Origin: Verrucomicrobiia bacterium
GTDB lineage: Bacteria > Verrucomicrobiota > Verrucomicrobiia > Palsa-1439
NCBI GenBank assembly: GCA_022072455.1
Contig: JAJVHY010000008.1
Coordinates: forward strand, 46,889-110,888
Direction of reading: 5' to 3'
DNA: 64,000 nt
Positions 15,487 to 24,890 of the stretch are shown here, one piece after another. The position numbers were made by a program, and so were the translations under genes. Under the pieces are notes generated by a model, which did no database searches, had not been told where the DNA came from, and saw only the letters and a program-made list of their open reading frames with translations. Position 1 is the first letter of the stretch. Each line of letters opens with the position of its first letter.

Positions 15487-18400
15487 ATGAACGACAGTCA
15501 CCGCATACTGGAGTTGTTGCGATGCAAACCCGGTCTGAAGGCGCGCGATATTGCGGCGCAGTTGGGTTTGGATCGCTCACTTGTGAACTCCGTTCTCTAC
15601 GGCGCTCTCCGCGGTCAGGCGGTGCAAGATAAGTCGTACCGTTGGTGGCCCAAGGATGGGACAAACGTGGACGCCCGCAAGTCGGATCGTGCGGAGAAGC
15701 TCGACACCCCGTTGGCCAGGCTCTGCCGGTACTATCTCGATTGCCTCAATTACGACGACCAAGGCGGCGTCGGTGTGTTTGCGTCATCGTTCAACGATCC
15801 TAGCTACGTTGAACTGGACGCGATGCCATTGATGACCGGAAACTCCGATCTGGTCTTTGAACAGGCTGCCGTTCGCGAATTCGTCAATCGGACTCGGCGA
15901 GACCGTAACCGGCTGACGATTTTGTTGGGCTACCCGATTTGTCTCAACCGGTTCACATCAAAGAAGGGCGCTGACTGTCGCATGATCGAACCGGTATTCC
16001 TCTTCGGGTTGGAAGAAGACCCGGAGAACCGGTACGTGATGCCCCGGTTTGCTGACGACTTGCCGCAGGTCAATTTCAAAGCCATCCGCAGCCTAACCGC
16101 GTCCGACAATCCCGGTATCGTGGAGGAAGTCGTGCAACTGGTGGAGGAGCTTGGATTGGCCGGCACGGGCGAGATGCCAGACTTGGATGAGCTGATCTCC
16201 CGACTCCGCTCCATCCGCCCGGATTGGAGCTGGCGCGAAGAACCTGACCCATTCGCGGTGAAGCAAGTGCCGCCACTTGCCGGTATGACCGAGGCCGGCA
16301 TTTACAATCGCGCTGTCCTACTCGCCACAGAGCGCTCGCCCTACACCAAGGGACTGGAAACGGAATTGAGCCAGCTCCAATCTGTGCCCGAAGATCAGTA
16401 TCGCGGAACAGCGCTGGGCGCGTGGCTCAGAGGCGAGATCTCTCCAGCTCCCACGCCGGAGTCCCGTCCGCTTTTGGAAGTCTTGCCTCTCAATACCGAA
16501 CAGCGGCAGGCTGTGCTCCAAGGATTATCAAACCCGCTCACGGCGATTACCGGGCCGCCCGGCACCGGCAAATCCCAAGTCGTCACGTCGCTGCTCGTCA
16601 ACGCCGCGTGGCTGGGCAAAACAGTGCTGTTTGCCAGCAAGAACAACAAGGCCGTTGATGTGGTGGAGACTCGCGTCAATGCACTTGGGCCGCGTCCGAT
16701 ATTGCTCCGACTCGGCGCGAGTCAGCAGCGCAACTTCCAGCAAGAATTAGCGGAGTACCTGGTGTCGCTATTGGCGGGTGCGGTGACGCCGGAGGACGAA
16801 CGGGCGCATCAAGAGACTGAAGCAGCACATGAAAAGCTGAAGTCGCGGTTTGAAAGTTTAGACCGGCAACGTGACGCGACAATCAAGTTGCGCAACGAAG
16901 TGGACGCGGCAGAGCAGTCCGTCGAGCCGATTCGCAGCGAACTTGGCGATGAATGGTTTCAGTTTTTCAGAACCTTCGATGAAAGTGAACCGAATCAATG
17001 CCTGCGGTCGTTGCGTTCTGCCGTTGCCTGTGCAAACCGGGGCCGCAATTCGCTTCTGGTACGAGTTTTGTGGCCGTTTCTCAGACGCAAACGTTTCGCC
17101 GAGTTGTGGACGATGGCTGAGGCATCGAAAGGCGCTCTTGAACGCCTCGGCATTACGCCACCGGCCCAACCGCCGGACGACAAGACGGTCAACCAATGGA
17201 TCGCTCTGGTCGAAGTGACCCAATACCGAATCGAATCCGCGCGAAAGATTCGCGGCTACTTCTCCAATCTGGAGCGATTGAAGGCGGCGACTCCCCTTGA
17301 GGAACTGAGTCGAGAACAGCGCGATCTCACCGGTGAACTGGCCGACGCGTCGGAAGCGCTGTGGCGAAGCTGGTTGCGGCTGCAACCCAAGAGACTCACG
17401 CAGGAAGACCGAAGGCTTCTTCGCGAATACGCTTCCCTTTTGCAGATGATCGTCAGCAGCAACGAGTCGGGCGCACATCTTGGGCGCGAGGTGTTTGCCC
17501 GGTACTATAGCCTGTTCCCAAAGATTACCGGCATTCTCTCATGTTGGGCGGTCACATCCCTGTCTGCGCGTGGGCGAGTGCCTTTCGAGCCTGGCTTTTT
17601 CGATCTGCTCGTTGTGGACGAGGCCAGCCAGTGCGACATCGCTTCTGCGTTGCCGCTGCTCTATCGGGCGAAACGCGCCGTGATTATCGGTGATCCCAAA
17701 CAACTCAAGCACATCAGCACGTTGCCCGAAAAACAGGACATGCAACTTCTACCCAAGCATGGGCTGGTCGAAGGATTCGGCAACTGGGCGTATTCGGTAA
17801 ACTCGCTGTTCGACCTCAGCAGTGGGTTGTGTCGAAGCAATGACATTGTGTCGTTGCGCGATCACCATCGTTCACACGCGGACATCATTGGTTTCTCCAA
17901 CCGGCAGTTCTATGAGGGCCGGCTCCGCATCGCCACGCGATACGACCGGCTGCGACCGGCTCAACGCGACCAAGCCGCTGTCCGTTGGCTGGATGTAAGG
18001 GGCAATGTCACAAAGCCGGCCGGCGGTGGTGCGTTGAACGAAGAAGAAGCCCGGATGGTTGTGCGCGAGCTTGAGCGATTGGTGCTGCAGCAGGGATACC
18101 GGGGCAGCGTCGGTGTCGTCAGCCCATTCCGGGCTCAGGCCAATCGCATCCGGGAGTTGGTGTTTCAGCACCACGGACTGACGGACAAACTTGCAGCCTC
18201 CGACTTCCTTGCCGACACAGTTCATCGCTTTCAGGGCGATGAGCGCGACGTGATGGTTTTCTCACCGGTTGTTTCGGCCGGGTTTCCCAGCGGGGCCGGC
18301 ATCTTTCTTCGCAACAACCCAAATCTGTTTAACGTGGCCATTACAAGGGCGCGAGCCGCGCTACTTGTGATCGGCGACCGACAAGCGGCGGCTAACTCTG

Positions 18401-18849
18401 GTGTCGAGTACTTGGCCAGATTTGCGGCCTATGTTGGCGAACTGGGGTTGCGTGAGCAGCGAGATCAATCGTCAGCAGCCAGCTTCGGGCCGGAATACCC
18501 GACCGTATCTCACCCGGAACTTGTCTCTGACTGGGAGAAGATTTTGTATCGAGCGTTGTACCAAGCGAGCTTACGAACGCTGCCGCAATACGCTGTGGAG
18601 CAATACATCTTGGACTTCGCATTGTTTGCCAACGGACGGAAACTGAACATTGAGGTTGATGGGGAGCGCTACCACCGGAACTGGGATGGCGAGCTTTGCC
18701 GGCGTGATGTGATCCGCAACCAACGACTGATCGAACTTGGGTGGGATGTTATGCGCTTCTGGGTTTACCAAGTGCGGGACGATTTGGATGGCTGCATCGA
18801 ACGCGTTTGCGGGTGGGTCATGCCGGCGCAGAGGAACACGCGCGATTGA
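15487..18849 (+). CDS. SF1 helicase with N-terminal winged helix and C-terminal Vsr-like nuclease domain
   Basis: A 1120-residue protein. Residues 1-50 form a winged-helix-like segment (LKARDIAAQLGLDRSLVN). Walker A is GPPGTGKS at about 356-363 after an NTEQRQAVLQGL Q-motif; Walker B is VVDEASQCD with Asp711-Glu712. Motifs V-VI can be seen in DTVHRFQGDERDVMVFSP and FNVAITRARAALLVIGD. The last 110 residues resemble the Vsr/DUF559 nuclease fold: LDFALF (Asp1043), NIEVDGERYH (Glu1056, Asp1058), then RNQRLIELGWDVMRFWVYQV. Such helicase-nuclease fusions are common in phage defence. The start was chosen at ATG 15487, as the upstream in-frame stretch overlaps other genes. The HNH gene follows after 44 bases. 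Confidence 0.85.
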   Translation: MNDSHRILELLRCKPGLKARDIAAQLGLDRSLVNSVLYGALRGQAVQDKSYRWWPKDGTNVDARKSDRAEKLDTPLARLCRYYLDCLNYDDQGGVGVFASSFNDPSYVELDAMPLMTGNSDLVFEQAAVREFVNRTRRDRNRLTILLGYPICLNRFTSKKGADCRMIEPVFLFGLEEDPENRYVMPRFADDLPQVNFKAIRSLTASDNPGIVEEVVQLVEELGLAGTGEMPDLDELISRLRSIRPDWSWREEPDPFAVKQVPPLAGMTEAGIYNRAVLLATERSPYTKGLETELSQLQSVPEDQYRGTALGAWLRGEISPAPTPESRPLLEVLPLNTEQRQAVLQGLSNPLTAITGPPGTGKSQVVTSLLVNAAWLGKTVLFASKNNKAVDVVETRVNALGPRPILLRLGASQQRNFQQELAEYLVSLLAGAVTPEDERAHQETEAAHEKLKSRFESLDRQRDATIKLRNEVDAAEQSVEPIRSELGDEWFQFFRTFDESEPNQCLRSLRSAVACANRGRNSLLVRVLWPFLRRKRFAELWTMAEASKGALERLGITPPAQPPDDKTVNQWIALVEVTQYRIESARKIRGYFSNLERLKAATPLEELSREQRDLTGELADASEALWRSWLRLQPKRLTQEDRRLLREYASLLQMIVSSNESGAHLGREVFARYYSLFPKITGILSCWAVTSLSARGRVPFEPGFFDLLVVDEASQCDIASALPLLYRAKRAVIIGDPKQLKHISTLPEKQDMQLLPKHGLVEGFGNWAYSVNSLFDLSSGLCRSNDIVSLRDHHRSHADIIGFSNRQFYEGRLRIATRYDRLRPAQRDQAAVRWLDVRGNVTKPAGGGALNEEEARMVVRELERLVLQQGYRGSVGVVSPFRAQANRIRELVFQHHGLTDKLAASDFLADTVHRFQGDERDVMVFSPVVSAGFPSGAGIFLRNNPNLFNVAITRARAALLVIGDRQAAANSGVEYLARFAAYVGELGLREQRDQSSAASFGPEYPTVSHPELVSDWEKILYRALYQASLRTLPQYAVEQYILDFALFANGRKLNIEVDGERYHRNWDGELCRRDVIRNQRLIELGWDVMRFWVYQVRDDLDGCIERVCGWVMPAQRNTRD

Positions 18850-18893
18850 CCAAGGCCGGAGCATTTCCTACTCTCTATCGTCATCGCCAAGGC

Positions 18894-19796
18894 ATGAACG
18901 CACCCAGTGAACAAACGACACGCAGATTGTTCGCGCTGTCGGCAAACCGGTGCGCTTTCCACAATTGTGGTACGCCGCTTGTTCATCCATCCGGTACGAT
19001 TACCGGTGAAATCTGTCACATCAAGGCCAGGAATCCCGGTGGCCCGCGCTTCGACCCGAGCCAAACCGATGCGGAGCGACACGCGTTTGAGAATCTGATT
19101 CTCCTTTGCTCAGCCCACCATAAGGTTGTGGACGATCAACCGAACACGTACACGGTTGAGCTACTGCAAGACATCAAGACGATGCACGAAGAAGGCGGCA
19201 ATCGCGAGGTCTCACCGGACGATGCCCGGCTCGCGGGATTGTTACGCGCTTCGTATTTGCAGGCGAACGAAAGTGTTTCCATCACGCAGCACGTCACCGG
19301 TGACGGGAATGTTGTTGCCGGTCGCGATGTGAACATCAACCGGCGCGTTGTGCAGAAGAACGTCGTGCAGCCGGGGCCGGAACACGTCACCGAATCGCAG
19401 AAGGTCAAGATCAAGGAGTTGGTCAACGAGCTATCCGAAATTGGCGTAAGGGCAGGGCGTGCGCCTTCGTTTGGAAAGTGGTGGGGCAAGTTCTACAAAC
19501 AGTTCAAGGTGACTTCGTATCACCTGTTGCCGGCGGCCGACTATGACGCCGCCATTTCGTGGCTCTACGAACAGCGGGCACGTGAGACGCCAAAGTTACG
19601 TCGCACCGACAATCAGGCGTGGCGCAACCATCGTTACCGGGGCATCTGGGCGCGGGTTCGCGAGCTTGGAATCAGTGACGCGCAGTTGTATGCACTCGCC
19701 GCCGAGCGTTTGGAGTTGAAAAAAACCATCACGTCGCTGACCGAACTTGGCGAACAGAATCTCGACCGCTTGTATCGCGTGGTGATGAAGCTCTAA
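18894..19796 (+). CDS. HNH nuclease domain protein with ORF6C-like C-terminus
   Basis: A 300-residue protein. Near the N-terminus RCAFHNCGTPL supplies one zinc knuckle, GEICHIKA a conserved His, and ENLILLCSAHHKVVDD the C-x2-H-H end of an HNH-type fold. The middle has a short beta-rich stretch (ITQHVTGDGNVVAGRDVNIN), as in small proteins that attach to membranes or oligomerise. The C-terminal 120 residues (FGKWWGKFYKQFKVTSYHLL) resemble the ORF6C domain of phage antirepressors. Position 44 bases behind the helicase-nuclease gene suggests a shared function, possibly defence. Nuclease activity is inferred. Confidence 0.7.
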   Translation: MNAPSEQTTRRLFALSANRCAFHNCGTPLVHPSGTITGEICHIKARNPGGPRFDPSQTDAERHAFENLILLCSAHHKVVDDQPNTYTVELLQDIKTMHEEGGNREVSPDDARLAGLLRASYLQANESVSITQHVTGDGNVVAGRDVNINRRVVQKNVVQPGPEHVTESQKVKIKELVNELSEIGVRAGRAPSFGKWWGKFYKQFKVTSYHLLPAADYDAAISWLYEQRARETPKLRRTDNQAWRNHRYRGIWARVRELGISDAQLYALAAERLELKKTITSLTELGEQNLDRLYRVVMKL

Positions 19797-19817
19797 AGCA
19801 CGCCATCGGTTGAACGC

Positions 19818-22040
19818 ATGACGAAAGACCCAATCTGTGGGATGACCGTGGACGAAGCCACCGCTCTGCGTGCGGAGCGCAACGATGAGTCAGCGTATTT
19901 CTGCAGCGACCATTGCCGGCAGAAATGGCTCGGACGAGCCAAGTCCGTCGCGCCGACCGGTCTCTATACCTGTCCGATGCACCCGGAAGTCCAGAGCGAC
20001 AAACCGGGTGCGTGCCCGAAGTGCGGCATGGACTTGGAGCCGGTCGAAATCCGTGCCGGCACCGAAGAAACGTCTCCGGAACTGCGCGATATGACCCGGC
20101 GATTCTGGATCAGTCTGGCGCTGACCACACCGGTGTTTGTGATCGCGATGGCGCACGTTGCCGGGCTGAACTGGTTGCAACTTGCGCTGGCGACGCCGGT
20201 AGTTCTCTGGGGCGGCTGGCCGTTCTTCCGGCGCGGCTGGGCGTCGGTCGTCAATCACAGCCTCAATATGTTCACCCTCATCGCCATCGGCACCGGTGCT
20301 GCCTACGCTTACAGCGTCGTCGCGACACTTGCGCCCCGGATTTTCCCGGTATCGTTGCGGACGCATGACGGCGCGGTCGCGGTGTATTTCGAGGCGGCGG
20401 CGTTCATTGTCACGTTGGTGCTGCTGGGGCAGGTGCTCGAATTGCGCGCCCGCAGTCGCACATCGAGTGCGATCAAGGCGCTCCTCAATCTCGCGCCAAA
20501 AACGGCGCGCCTGATTCGCGACGACGGCAGCGAGGAAGATGTGTCGCTGGAACACGTCCATGCCGGTGACCGGCTACGGGTGCGGCCCGGCGAGCGCGTG
20601 CCGGTGGATGGCGTGCTTCTCGAAGGCTCAAGCGCGGTGGATGAATCAATGATTACCGGCGAGCCGATGCCGGTCGAGAAGAAGCTGGGCGACAAAGTTA
20701 CCGGCGGGACGGTTAACGGCACGGGCGGCTTCGTGATGCGGGCCGAACACGTCGGCAGCGAGACGTTATTGGCGCAGATCGTCCGCATGGTCAGCGAAGC
20801 GCAACGCAGCCGTGCGCCGATTCAACGCCTGGCCGATGTGGTCTCCGCATGGTTCGTACCGACAGTTGTGGCAGTTGCCGCTGTCACCGCCATCGTGTGG
20901 CCGTCGTTTGGACCGGAACCACGCCTCGTGTACGCATTGGTCAACGCTGTGGCGGTGCTCATCATCGCTTGCCCGTGCGCGTTGGGTCTCGCGACCCCGA
21001 TGTCCATCATGGTCGGCACAGGGCGCGGCGCGACCACCGGCGTGCTGATCAAGAACGCCGAAGCTTTGGAGACCTTGGAAAAGGTCAACACACTCATCGT
21101 GGACAAGACCGGCACGCTCACCGAAGGCAAACCCCGGCTGGTCACGGTGACGCCGACGAACGGAAACGACGGCAACGCCGTGCTCCGTCTGGCAGCCAGC
21201 GTGGAGCGCAGCAGCGAACATCCGCTCGCTCACGCGATTGTCGAAGGCGCAAAAGAACGCGGCCTCAGACTCGCCGAGACGCAAGATTTCCAGTCGCATA
21301 CCGGCCGGGGCGTGACCGGTCAGGTGGACGGCAAAGCGGTGGCGCTCGGCAACCAGAAGCTACTGGAGCAATTGCAGGTTGATCCGGGCGGGCTGGCGAG
21401 CACCGCCGAGGCAATGCGCAGTGACGGCCAGACGGTGATGTTCGTCGTCGTGGACAACAGGATTGCCGGCCTACTGGGCGTGGCCGACCCGGTCAAACAG
21501 ACCACGGAGGAAGCGATCCGGTTGCTGCGCGCCGATGGAATCGAAATCATCATGCTTACCGGGGACAACCGCACCACCGCGCAAGCCGTGGCCAGGAAAC
21601 TCGGTATCGAGAAAGTCGAGGCCGAGGTGTTACCGGAACGGAAGAACGAAATCGTCAAACGGTTGCGGGCCGAAGGTCGCATCGTCGCGATGGCCGGCGA
21701 CGGCATCAACGATGCGCCGGCATTGGCACAGGCGCATGTCGGCATCGCGATGGGCAGCGGCACGGACGTGGCGATGGAGAGCGCCGGTATCACACTCGTC
21801 AAAGGCGACCTACGCGGCATTGCCAAAGCCCGCCGGTTAAGCCACGCCACAATGCGCAACATCCGCCAGAACTTGTTTTTCGCGTTCATCTACAATGCGC
21901 TCGGCATCCCCATCGCCGCCGGTGTGTTGTACCCATTCACCGGCCTGCTGCTCAACCCGATGCTCGCCGCCGCCGCGATGAGTTTCAGTTCCGTTTCGGT
22001 TGTTACCAATGCGTTGCGCCTGCGGCGAGTGAAGCTCTGA
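19818..22040 (+). CDS. copA: Copper-type P1B ATPase with YHS and heavy-metal-binding domains
   Basis: A 740-residue P-type ATPase. Residues 3-40 are a YHS domain ([10 protein letters not shown] ... [11 protein letters not shown]); residues 49-75 match the heavy-metal-binding domain with [10 protein letters not shown] and [10 protein letters not shown]. There is no classic HMA domain with CxxC. Eight membrane helices follow. The transport motif CPC is at 385-387, and the phosphorylated Asp429 lies in [15 protein letters not shown] and [12 protein letters not shown] complete the catalytic cycle motifs. CPC with the YHS/heavy-metal-binding start is usual for Cu(I) exporters. A fossil of the C-terminus of a related gene lies at 25549-25617. 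Confidence 0.92.
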   Translation: MTKDPICGMTVDEATALRAERNDESAYFCSDHCRQKWLGRAKSVAPTGLYTCPMHPEVQSDKPGACPKCGMDLEPVEIRAGTEETSPELRDMTRRFWISLALTTPVFVIAMAHVAGLNWLQLALATPVVLWGGWPFFRRGWASVVNHSLNMFTLIAIGTGAAYAYSVVATLAPRIFPVSLRTHDGAVAVYFEAAAFIVTLVLLGQVLELRARSRTSSAIKALLNLAPKTARLIRDDGSEEDVSLEHVHAGDRLRVRPGERVPVDGVLLEGSSAVDESMITGEPMPVEKKLGDKVTGGTVNGTGGFVMRAEHVGSETLLAQIVRMVSEAQRSRAPIQRLADVVSAWFVPTVVAVAAVTAIVWPSFGPEPRLVYALVNAVAVLIIACPCALGLATPMSIMVGTGRGATTGVLIKNAEALETLEKVNTLIVDKTGTLTEGKPRLVTVTPTNGNDGNAVLRLAASVERSSEHPLAHAIVEGAKERGLRLAETQDFQSHTGRGVTGQVDGKAVALGNQKLLEQLQVDPGGLASTAEAMRSDGQTVMFVVVDNRIAGLLGVADPVKQTTEEAIRLLRADGIEIIMLTGDNRTTAQAVARKLGIEKVEAEVLPERKNEIVKRLRAEGRIVAMAGDGINDAPALAQAHVGIAMGSGTDVAMESAGITLVKGDLRGIAKARRLSHATMRNIRQNLFFAFIYNALGIPIAAGVLYPFTGLLLNPMLAAAAMSFSSVSVVTNALRLRRVKL

Positions 22041-22058
22041 GAACGCGAACGTAAGGCA

Positions 22059-22925
22059 CTATGGATTGGCGGCATGCCCTGCGACAGTCATTGGGCGATT
22101 GAACTTTGATGCGAGCGCCGCTGCCTCTTGAGCCGGAACAAAAAGCCCGTTGTCGGCGGCGTGAAGTTCACCCAAGCAGGTCGCCAAACGATGCGCAACG
22201 CGGTCGTTGATGGAGTCAGCCGTTTCGTCCAGAAATCGTTTCACAGAACGAAGATCATCTCTTGTGGGACAGATTACTCTCGGACTATCCACGGGGGCTT
22301 TGATCATAAGTCGAAGCTTGAGGGCGTCAGACTTCGTAATGACCCCGTCATTGTGTGCAATCGTATGCCGCAATTGCCAAAGAGTGCTCATCGTTCGGTA
22401 GCGCCATTGCTCGACTTCCGGCTGTTGGTTTCCTTTTTCAGGGAAAACATAGAAGTGGTCGTTGTGATCTCTAACGGGAAGAATCTTGCGGAATCAGCTG
22501 TTTACTTCGTCACAGTCAAGCCACGTAACGGACTCGCACATTGCTTTGCCGAGGGTGCGCGCCTCGAAGTGTGCCGCGAAATTACTTCCTTTCTGCGAGA
22601 GCACGTCCAGACGATTGTCGAGCACGCGGAGCGCAAGATGATCCACACAGATGGCAGCCAACTCCTTGAGAAACCTCTCGAATGCCGCACAAAGGCTCAA
22701 AAGGATCATCTTGTTTGTGCGCGCCATGTGTCGGTCATAGGCAGTCCCATAGATGTTCGCGCGGTTGAGGTTTCTTTCCAAGTACAGCACCAGATTCCAG
22801 GAATCCGTGGCTGTTCGTCGGAAATGCTCAATGGGGACTTCCGCGACGGGCGGGAGATCACAGGTATGTGCCGCAATATCGGCGATTCGCTGCTCAGCAA
22901 GAGTATTGAAAGCCGGCCTTGCCAT
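22059..22925 (-). pseudogene. HEPN domain gene (MAE_28990-like) interrupted by an in-frame TGA
   Basis: Read on the minus strand from the ATG at 22925, the frame runs 143 codons to TGA at 22494-22496. It continues open in the same frame to TAG at 22059. Joined, it gives about 287 residues with both halves of one HEPN protein: TNKMILLSLCAAFERFLKEL before the stop and LWQLRHTIAHNDGVIT after it, the latter holding the R-x4-H active motif. The segment between the stop and the next ATG (22391) reads as sensible protein. Either the gene is broken by a single base change, or the stop is read through, or there is a sequencing error. It follows the 132-residue partner gene by 7 bases. Confidence 0.65.
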
Positions 22926-22932
22926 GAGGGAG

Positions 22933-23331
22933 TTATTGGGCTGATGTCGCGGCGCTGCTGCTACTGCTACTTCGCGCTGACTCCCGGTCTTCCACTAACA
23001 ACCAACCCAGATCATCGGCAGGTGAATTTTCCCAGCCCAACAGAAACGAGCGATTTCCCACATCGTCCGTTTCGGCCAAACGATTCAGGTCGCTGGCCGT
23101 GATCTGTTGACCGGTGGCCTGTGCGGCATCGTTCTTGTCTTGAAGCAGCAGCGGGATGTTGATTTGCCGTAGCGCTTCTGCGAGTTCGCTGCTCGGGCTG
23201 GGGAACGAGACAAGACCAGTTAGCAGCGGGTCGCCATCGACACTCCACCAGCAGTCGTCTCCCTGCGTCTCCAGCCACTTCGCCAGTTCGGCTGTGGCCA
23301 GCTTATAATGCGCTCGGTTCTGGATGCTCAT
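22933..23331 (-). CDS. Unknown protein paired with HEPN gene
   Basis: A 132-residue soluble protein. N-terminus: AHYKLATAELAKWLETQGDDCWWSVDG; a charged middle; a Ser-rich tail (SARSSSSSSAAT). No family recognised. It is the first gene of a two-gene minus-strand unit and is followed after 7 bases by the HEPN gene. Two-gene units of this shape are often toxin-antitoxin or effector-guard pairs, so it could be the antitoxin, but that is inferred from arrangement only. Its upstream region holds perfect inverted repeats (23428-23507) that could be its operator. Confidence 0.6.
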   Translation of the reverse strand: MSIQNRAHYKLATAELAKWLETQGDDCWWSVDGDPLLTGLVSFPSPSSELAEALRQINIPLLLQDKNDAAQATGQQITASDLNRLAETDDVGNRSFLLGWENSPADDLGWLLVEDRESARSSSSSSAATSAQ

Positions 23332-23427
23332 CGCGACGAAACATTACAGTCTGCCAGGCCAAAAGTCGAGAGCGATAGCCCGCTCGGCGACTACGCTTCA
23401 AACACGACTCCACGCCCTGCACCGGCA

Positions 23428-23507
23428 CGGATGACCAAACGTCATCCGACTCCTGTTTGGCCAAGCAGAAGCAATTGGCCGCGGCTGATCGCGATGTGAA
23501 CATCGCG
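23428..23507. promoter_or_regulatory. Perfect inverted repeats in intergenic control region
   Basis: The 240-base gap upstream of the minus-strand gene starting at 23331 holds three inverted repeats: CGGATGAC/GTCATCCG at 23428-23448 with a 5-base spacer, GGCCAA/TTGGCC at 23459-23480, and CGCGATGTGAACATCGCG at 23490-23507. They could be operators for the HEPN pair or terminator-like structures. No run of T follows. I see no convincing gene between 23332 and 23574. Confidence 0.45.
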
Positions 23508-23572
23508 GACAAAGCTGTTCACGACAGCCGCTCGGTCTCCGAGTTTGCACCCCAACGGTGATCGAACGGGAA

Positions 23573-23606
23573 GCGAGGGTTTTCCAGCTTGCGGCTCGTC
23601 TTATCG
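23573..23606 (+). promoter_or_regulatory. Shared ECF-type promoter motif, copy 3 (13-base spacer)
   Basis: GAGGGTTT at 23575-23582, then TCGTCTTAT from 23596. The -10 part is one base further away than in most copies and reads CGTCTT. The small gene at 23645 lies about 40 bases downstream. Confidence 0.5.
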
Positions 23607-23644
23607 GTGAAGCCATCGGCGATTTAATCGGAAAGGAGCAAGCA

Positions 23645-23722
23645 ATGAGCGCGTGGTGTTATGTATGGGTGATCGGCAGCAGCGCGGTGATGCTGACGGT
23701 AAATGTGCTGGCGATCCTGTAG
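23645..23722 (+). CDS. 25-residue membrane peptide
   Basis: A very short ATG frame with a strong AAAGGAG ribosome site. The product is almost all one hydrophobic helix (VWVIGSSAVMLTVNVLAIL), with no charged tail. It is the only frame between two copies of the shared promoter motif, which supports expression as a stress-induced membrane peptide. At this length coding potential is weak evidence. The case rests on ribosome site plus promoter. Confidence 0.45.
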   Translation: MSAWCYVWVIGSSAVMLTVNVLAIL

Positions 23723-23799
23723 TTTCGGCGAACCGTCAGACGTTACCGGGCATTGATGGCATTGCTGGCGGATTGAGCCTCTGCAAGTTCACGCTTCCA

Positions 23800-23832
23800 G
23801 TGAGGGTTTCGGCCCGCCGCTGCCGTTAGACT
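23800..23832 (+). promoter_or_regulatory. Shared ECF-type promoter motif, copy 4 (13-base spacer)
   Basis: GAGGGTTT at 23802-23809, then CCGTTAGA from 23823. The spacer is one base longer than usual. It lies 29 bases before the PAS domain gene at 23857. Confidence 0.5.
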
Positions 23833-23856
23833 GGCTGAAAGGAAACTTTGCCGCTC

Positions 23857-24516
23857 ATGACATCGCAAAAACCATTGATTGCCGAGCGAGGGGTATGGAA
23901 AACCCCTAAACATGTGGCGATGTATGAGTCGCCCGTTCGTCTGCTTGTCCTCATCGCGGCGACTCTGTTTGTGACTCACACCATCGCGATGGTGATGTTT
24001 GCGTGGCTGCCGCAGTTTCCCATGTGGATCGAATCCCTTGTTGAATCCATTTTGCTCCTCATCTTGTTGTTCCCGGTGCTTTACTACTTGTCGTTGCGAC
24101 CGCTGTTGATGCACATCGCCGAACGCCAGCAAGCCGAAGAAGTGATGCGCAATTCCGAACACAAATTTCGCCTGCTCTTTGAAACCCTGAGCGACGCGGC
24201 CTTCCTGATCGACGCCGAAACCGGGCGCATTCTCGACGCCAACCATCAGGCCGAGTCCCTGCTTGGTTACGGCCGGAGTCAGATCATGGGCATGAATCAA
24301 AGCAAGCTGTACCCGCCCGGGAAGAATCACGAATCGCAAGCGTGGCTGACTTCGCTCGCGCAGCACAACGGAACAAGCGCCTACGAAGCGGAGATCGTCG
24401 CTCACGCTGGCAAATCGCTCTCCGTACGCGTCAGTGGAGCACCGTTGATGCTTTACGGAAGACGACTGGTGCTTGAGGTATTCCACGAAATTAACACGCA
24501 CCCATCGGCGGCGTGA
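23857..24516 (+). CDS. Membrane-bound PAS domain protein
   Basis: A 219-residue protein from ATG 23857; a TTG at 23848 is closer to the AAAGGAA ribosome site and would add three residues. Two membrane segments (LLVLIAATLFVTHTIAMVMF and VESILLLILLFPVLYYL) enclose a short periplasmic loop. A linker with ERQQAEEVMRNSEHKFRLLF leads into a PAS domain (LSDAAFLIDAETGRILDANH ... LLGYGRSQIMGM). There is no histidine kinase, cyclase or other output domain, so it looks like a truncated sensor or a sensor for a partner protein. It is preceded by a shared-motif promoter; the next promoter copy overlaps its stop. Confidence 0.8.
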   Translation: MTSQKPLIAERGVWKTPKHVAMYESPVRLLVLIAATLFVTHTIAMVMFAWLPQFPMWIESLVESILLLILLFPVLYYLSLRPLLMHIAERQQAEEVMRNSEHKFRLLFETLSDAAFLIDAETGRILDANHQAESLLGYGRSQIMGMNQSKLYPPGKNHESQAWLTSLAQHNGTSAYEAEIVAHAGKSLSVRVSGAPLMLYGRRLVLEVFHEINTHPSAA

Positions 24517-24545
24517 GGGTTTGCCCCACGACTTGCGTTTCATCT
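24513..24545 (+). promoter_or_regulatory. Shared ECF-type promoter motif, copy 5
   Basis: GAGGGTTT at 24515-24522, a 12-base spacer, GCGTTT at 24535-24540, then CATCTGG. It starts inside the stop codon of the PAS gene and ends 11 bases before the ATG at 24552, so the transcript would have a very short leader. Confidence 0.65.
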
Positions 24546-24551
24546 GGTGGA

Positions 24552-24890
24552 ATGAACGCGCAAGATCAACAGCTTAGTGATCTCCTGAAACGCTGGCCGG
24601 ACATCGAGCCGCCGCCCAACTTTACTGCCGATGTGTGGCGGCGGATCCGGCTATCCCAGCAGCAACCGGCGGTTGACGATGCCCGTGTGGTGCGTTGGCT
24701 GCGGCGTTGGTTGTGGCAGCCGGCATTCTCCGTCGCGACGGCGATGGTGATCGGGGCGGTCGTGGGCACATGGGGTGGGATGCGTTCCGTCCCGCCTCAG
24801 TCCACGCTGGCGCAGCAGGAGGTTGGCTTCCTCGCGCCGGGAACGTTGGCCGGCAGCTATCTGCGCTTAACTTCAGGAGTTACGCCATGA
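24552..24890 (+). CDS. Small membrane protein, anti-sigma-like
   Basis: A 112-residue protein: a cytoplasmic N-terminus with LSDLLKRWPDIEPPPNFTAD and VWRRIRLSQQQ, one membrane helix (FSVATAMVIGAVVGTW), and a short periplasmic tail ending GSYLRLTSGVTP. This plan resembles the short anti-sigma-like proteins that follow ECF sigma genes in several Gram-negative phyla, with the N-terminus clamping the sigma factor. No sigma gene is next to it. The shared promoter motif directly ahead suggests feedback on the regulon. The assignment is by architecture, not by a diagnostic motif. The next gene overlaps by 4 bases. Confidence 0.55.
   Translation: MNAQDQQLSDLLKRWPDIEPPPNFTADVWRRIRLSQQQPAVDDARVVRWLRRWLWQPAFSVATAMVIGAVVGTWGGMRSVPPQSTLAQQEVGFLAPGTLAGSYLRLTSGVTP

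Noticed and set aside
22494..22496. TGA in the HEPN gene as a selenocysteine codon
   Set aside because: HEPN proteins are not known selenoproteins and no SECIS-like hairpin was evident just behind the codon.
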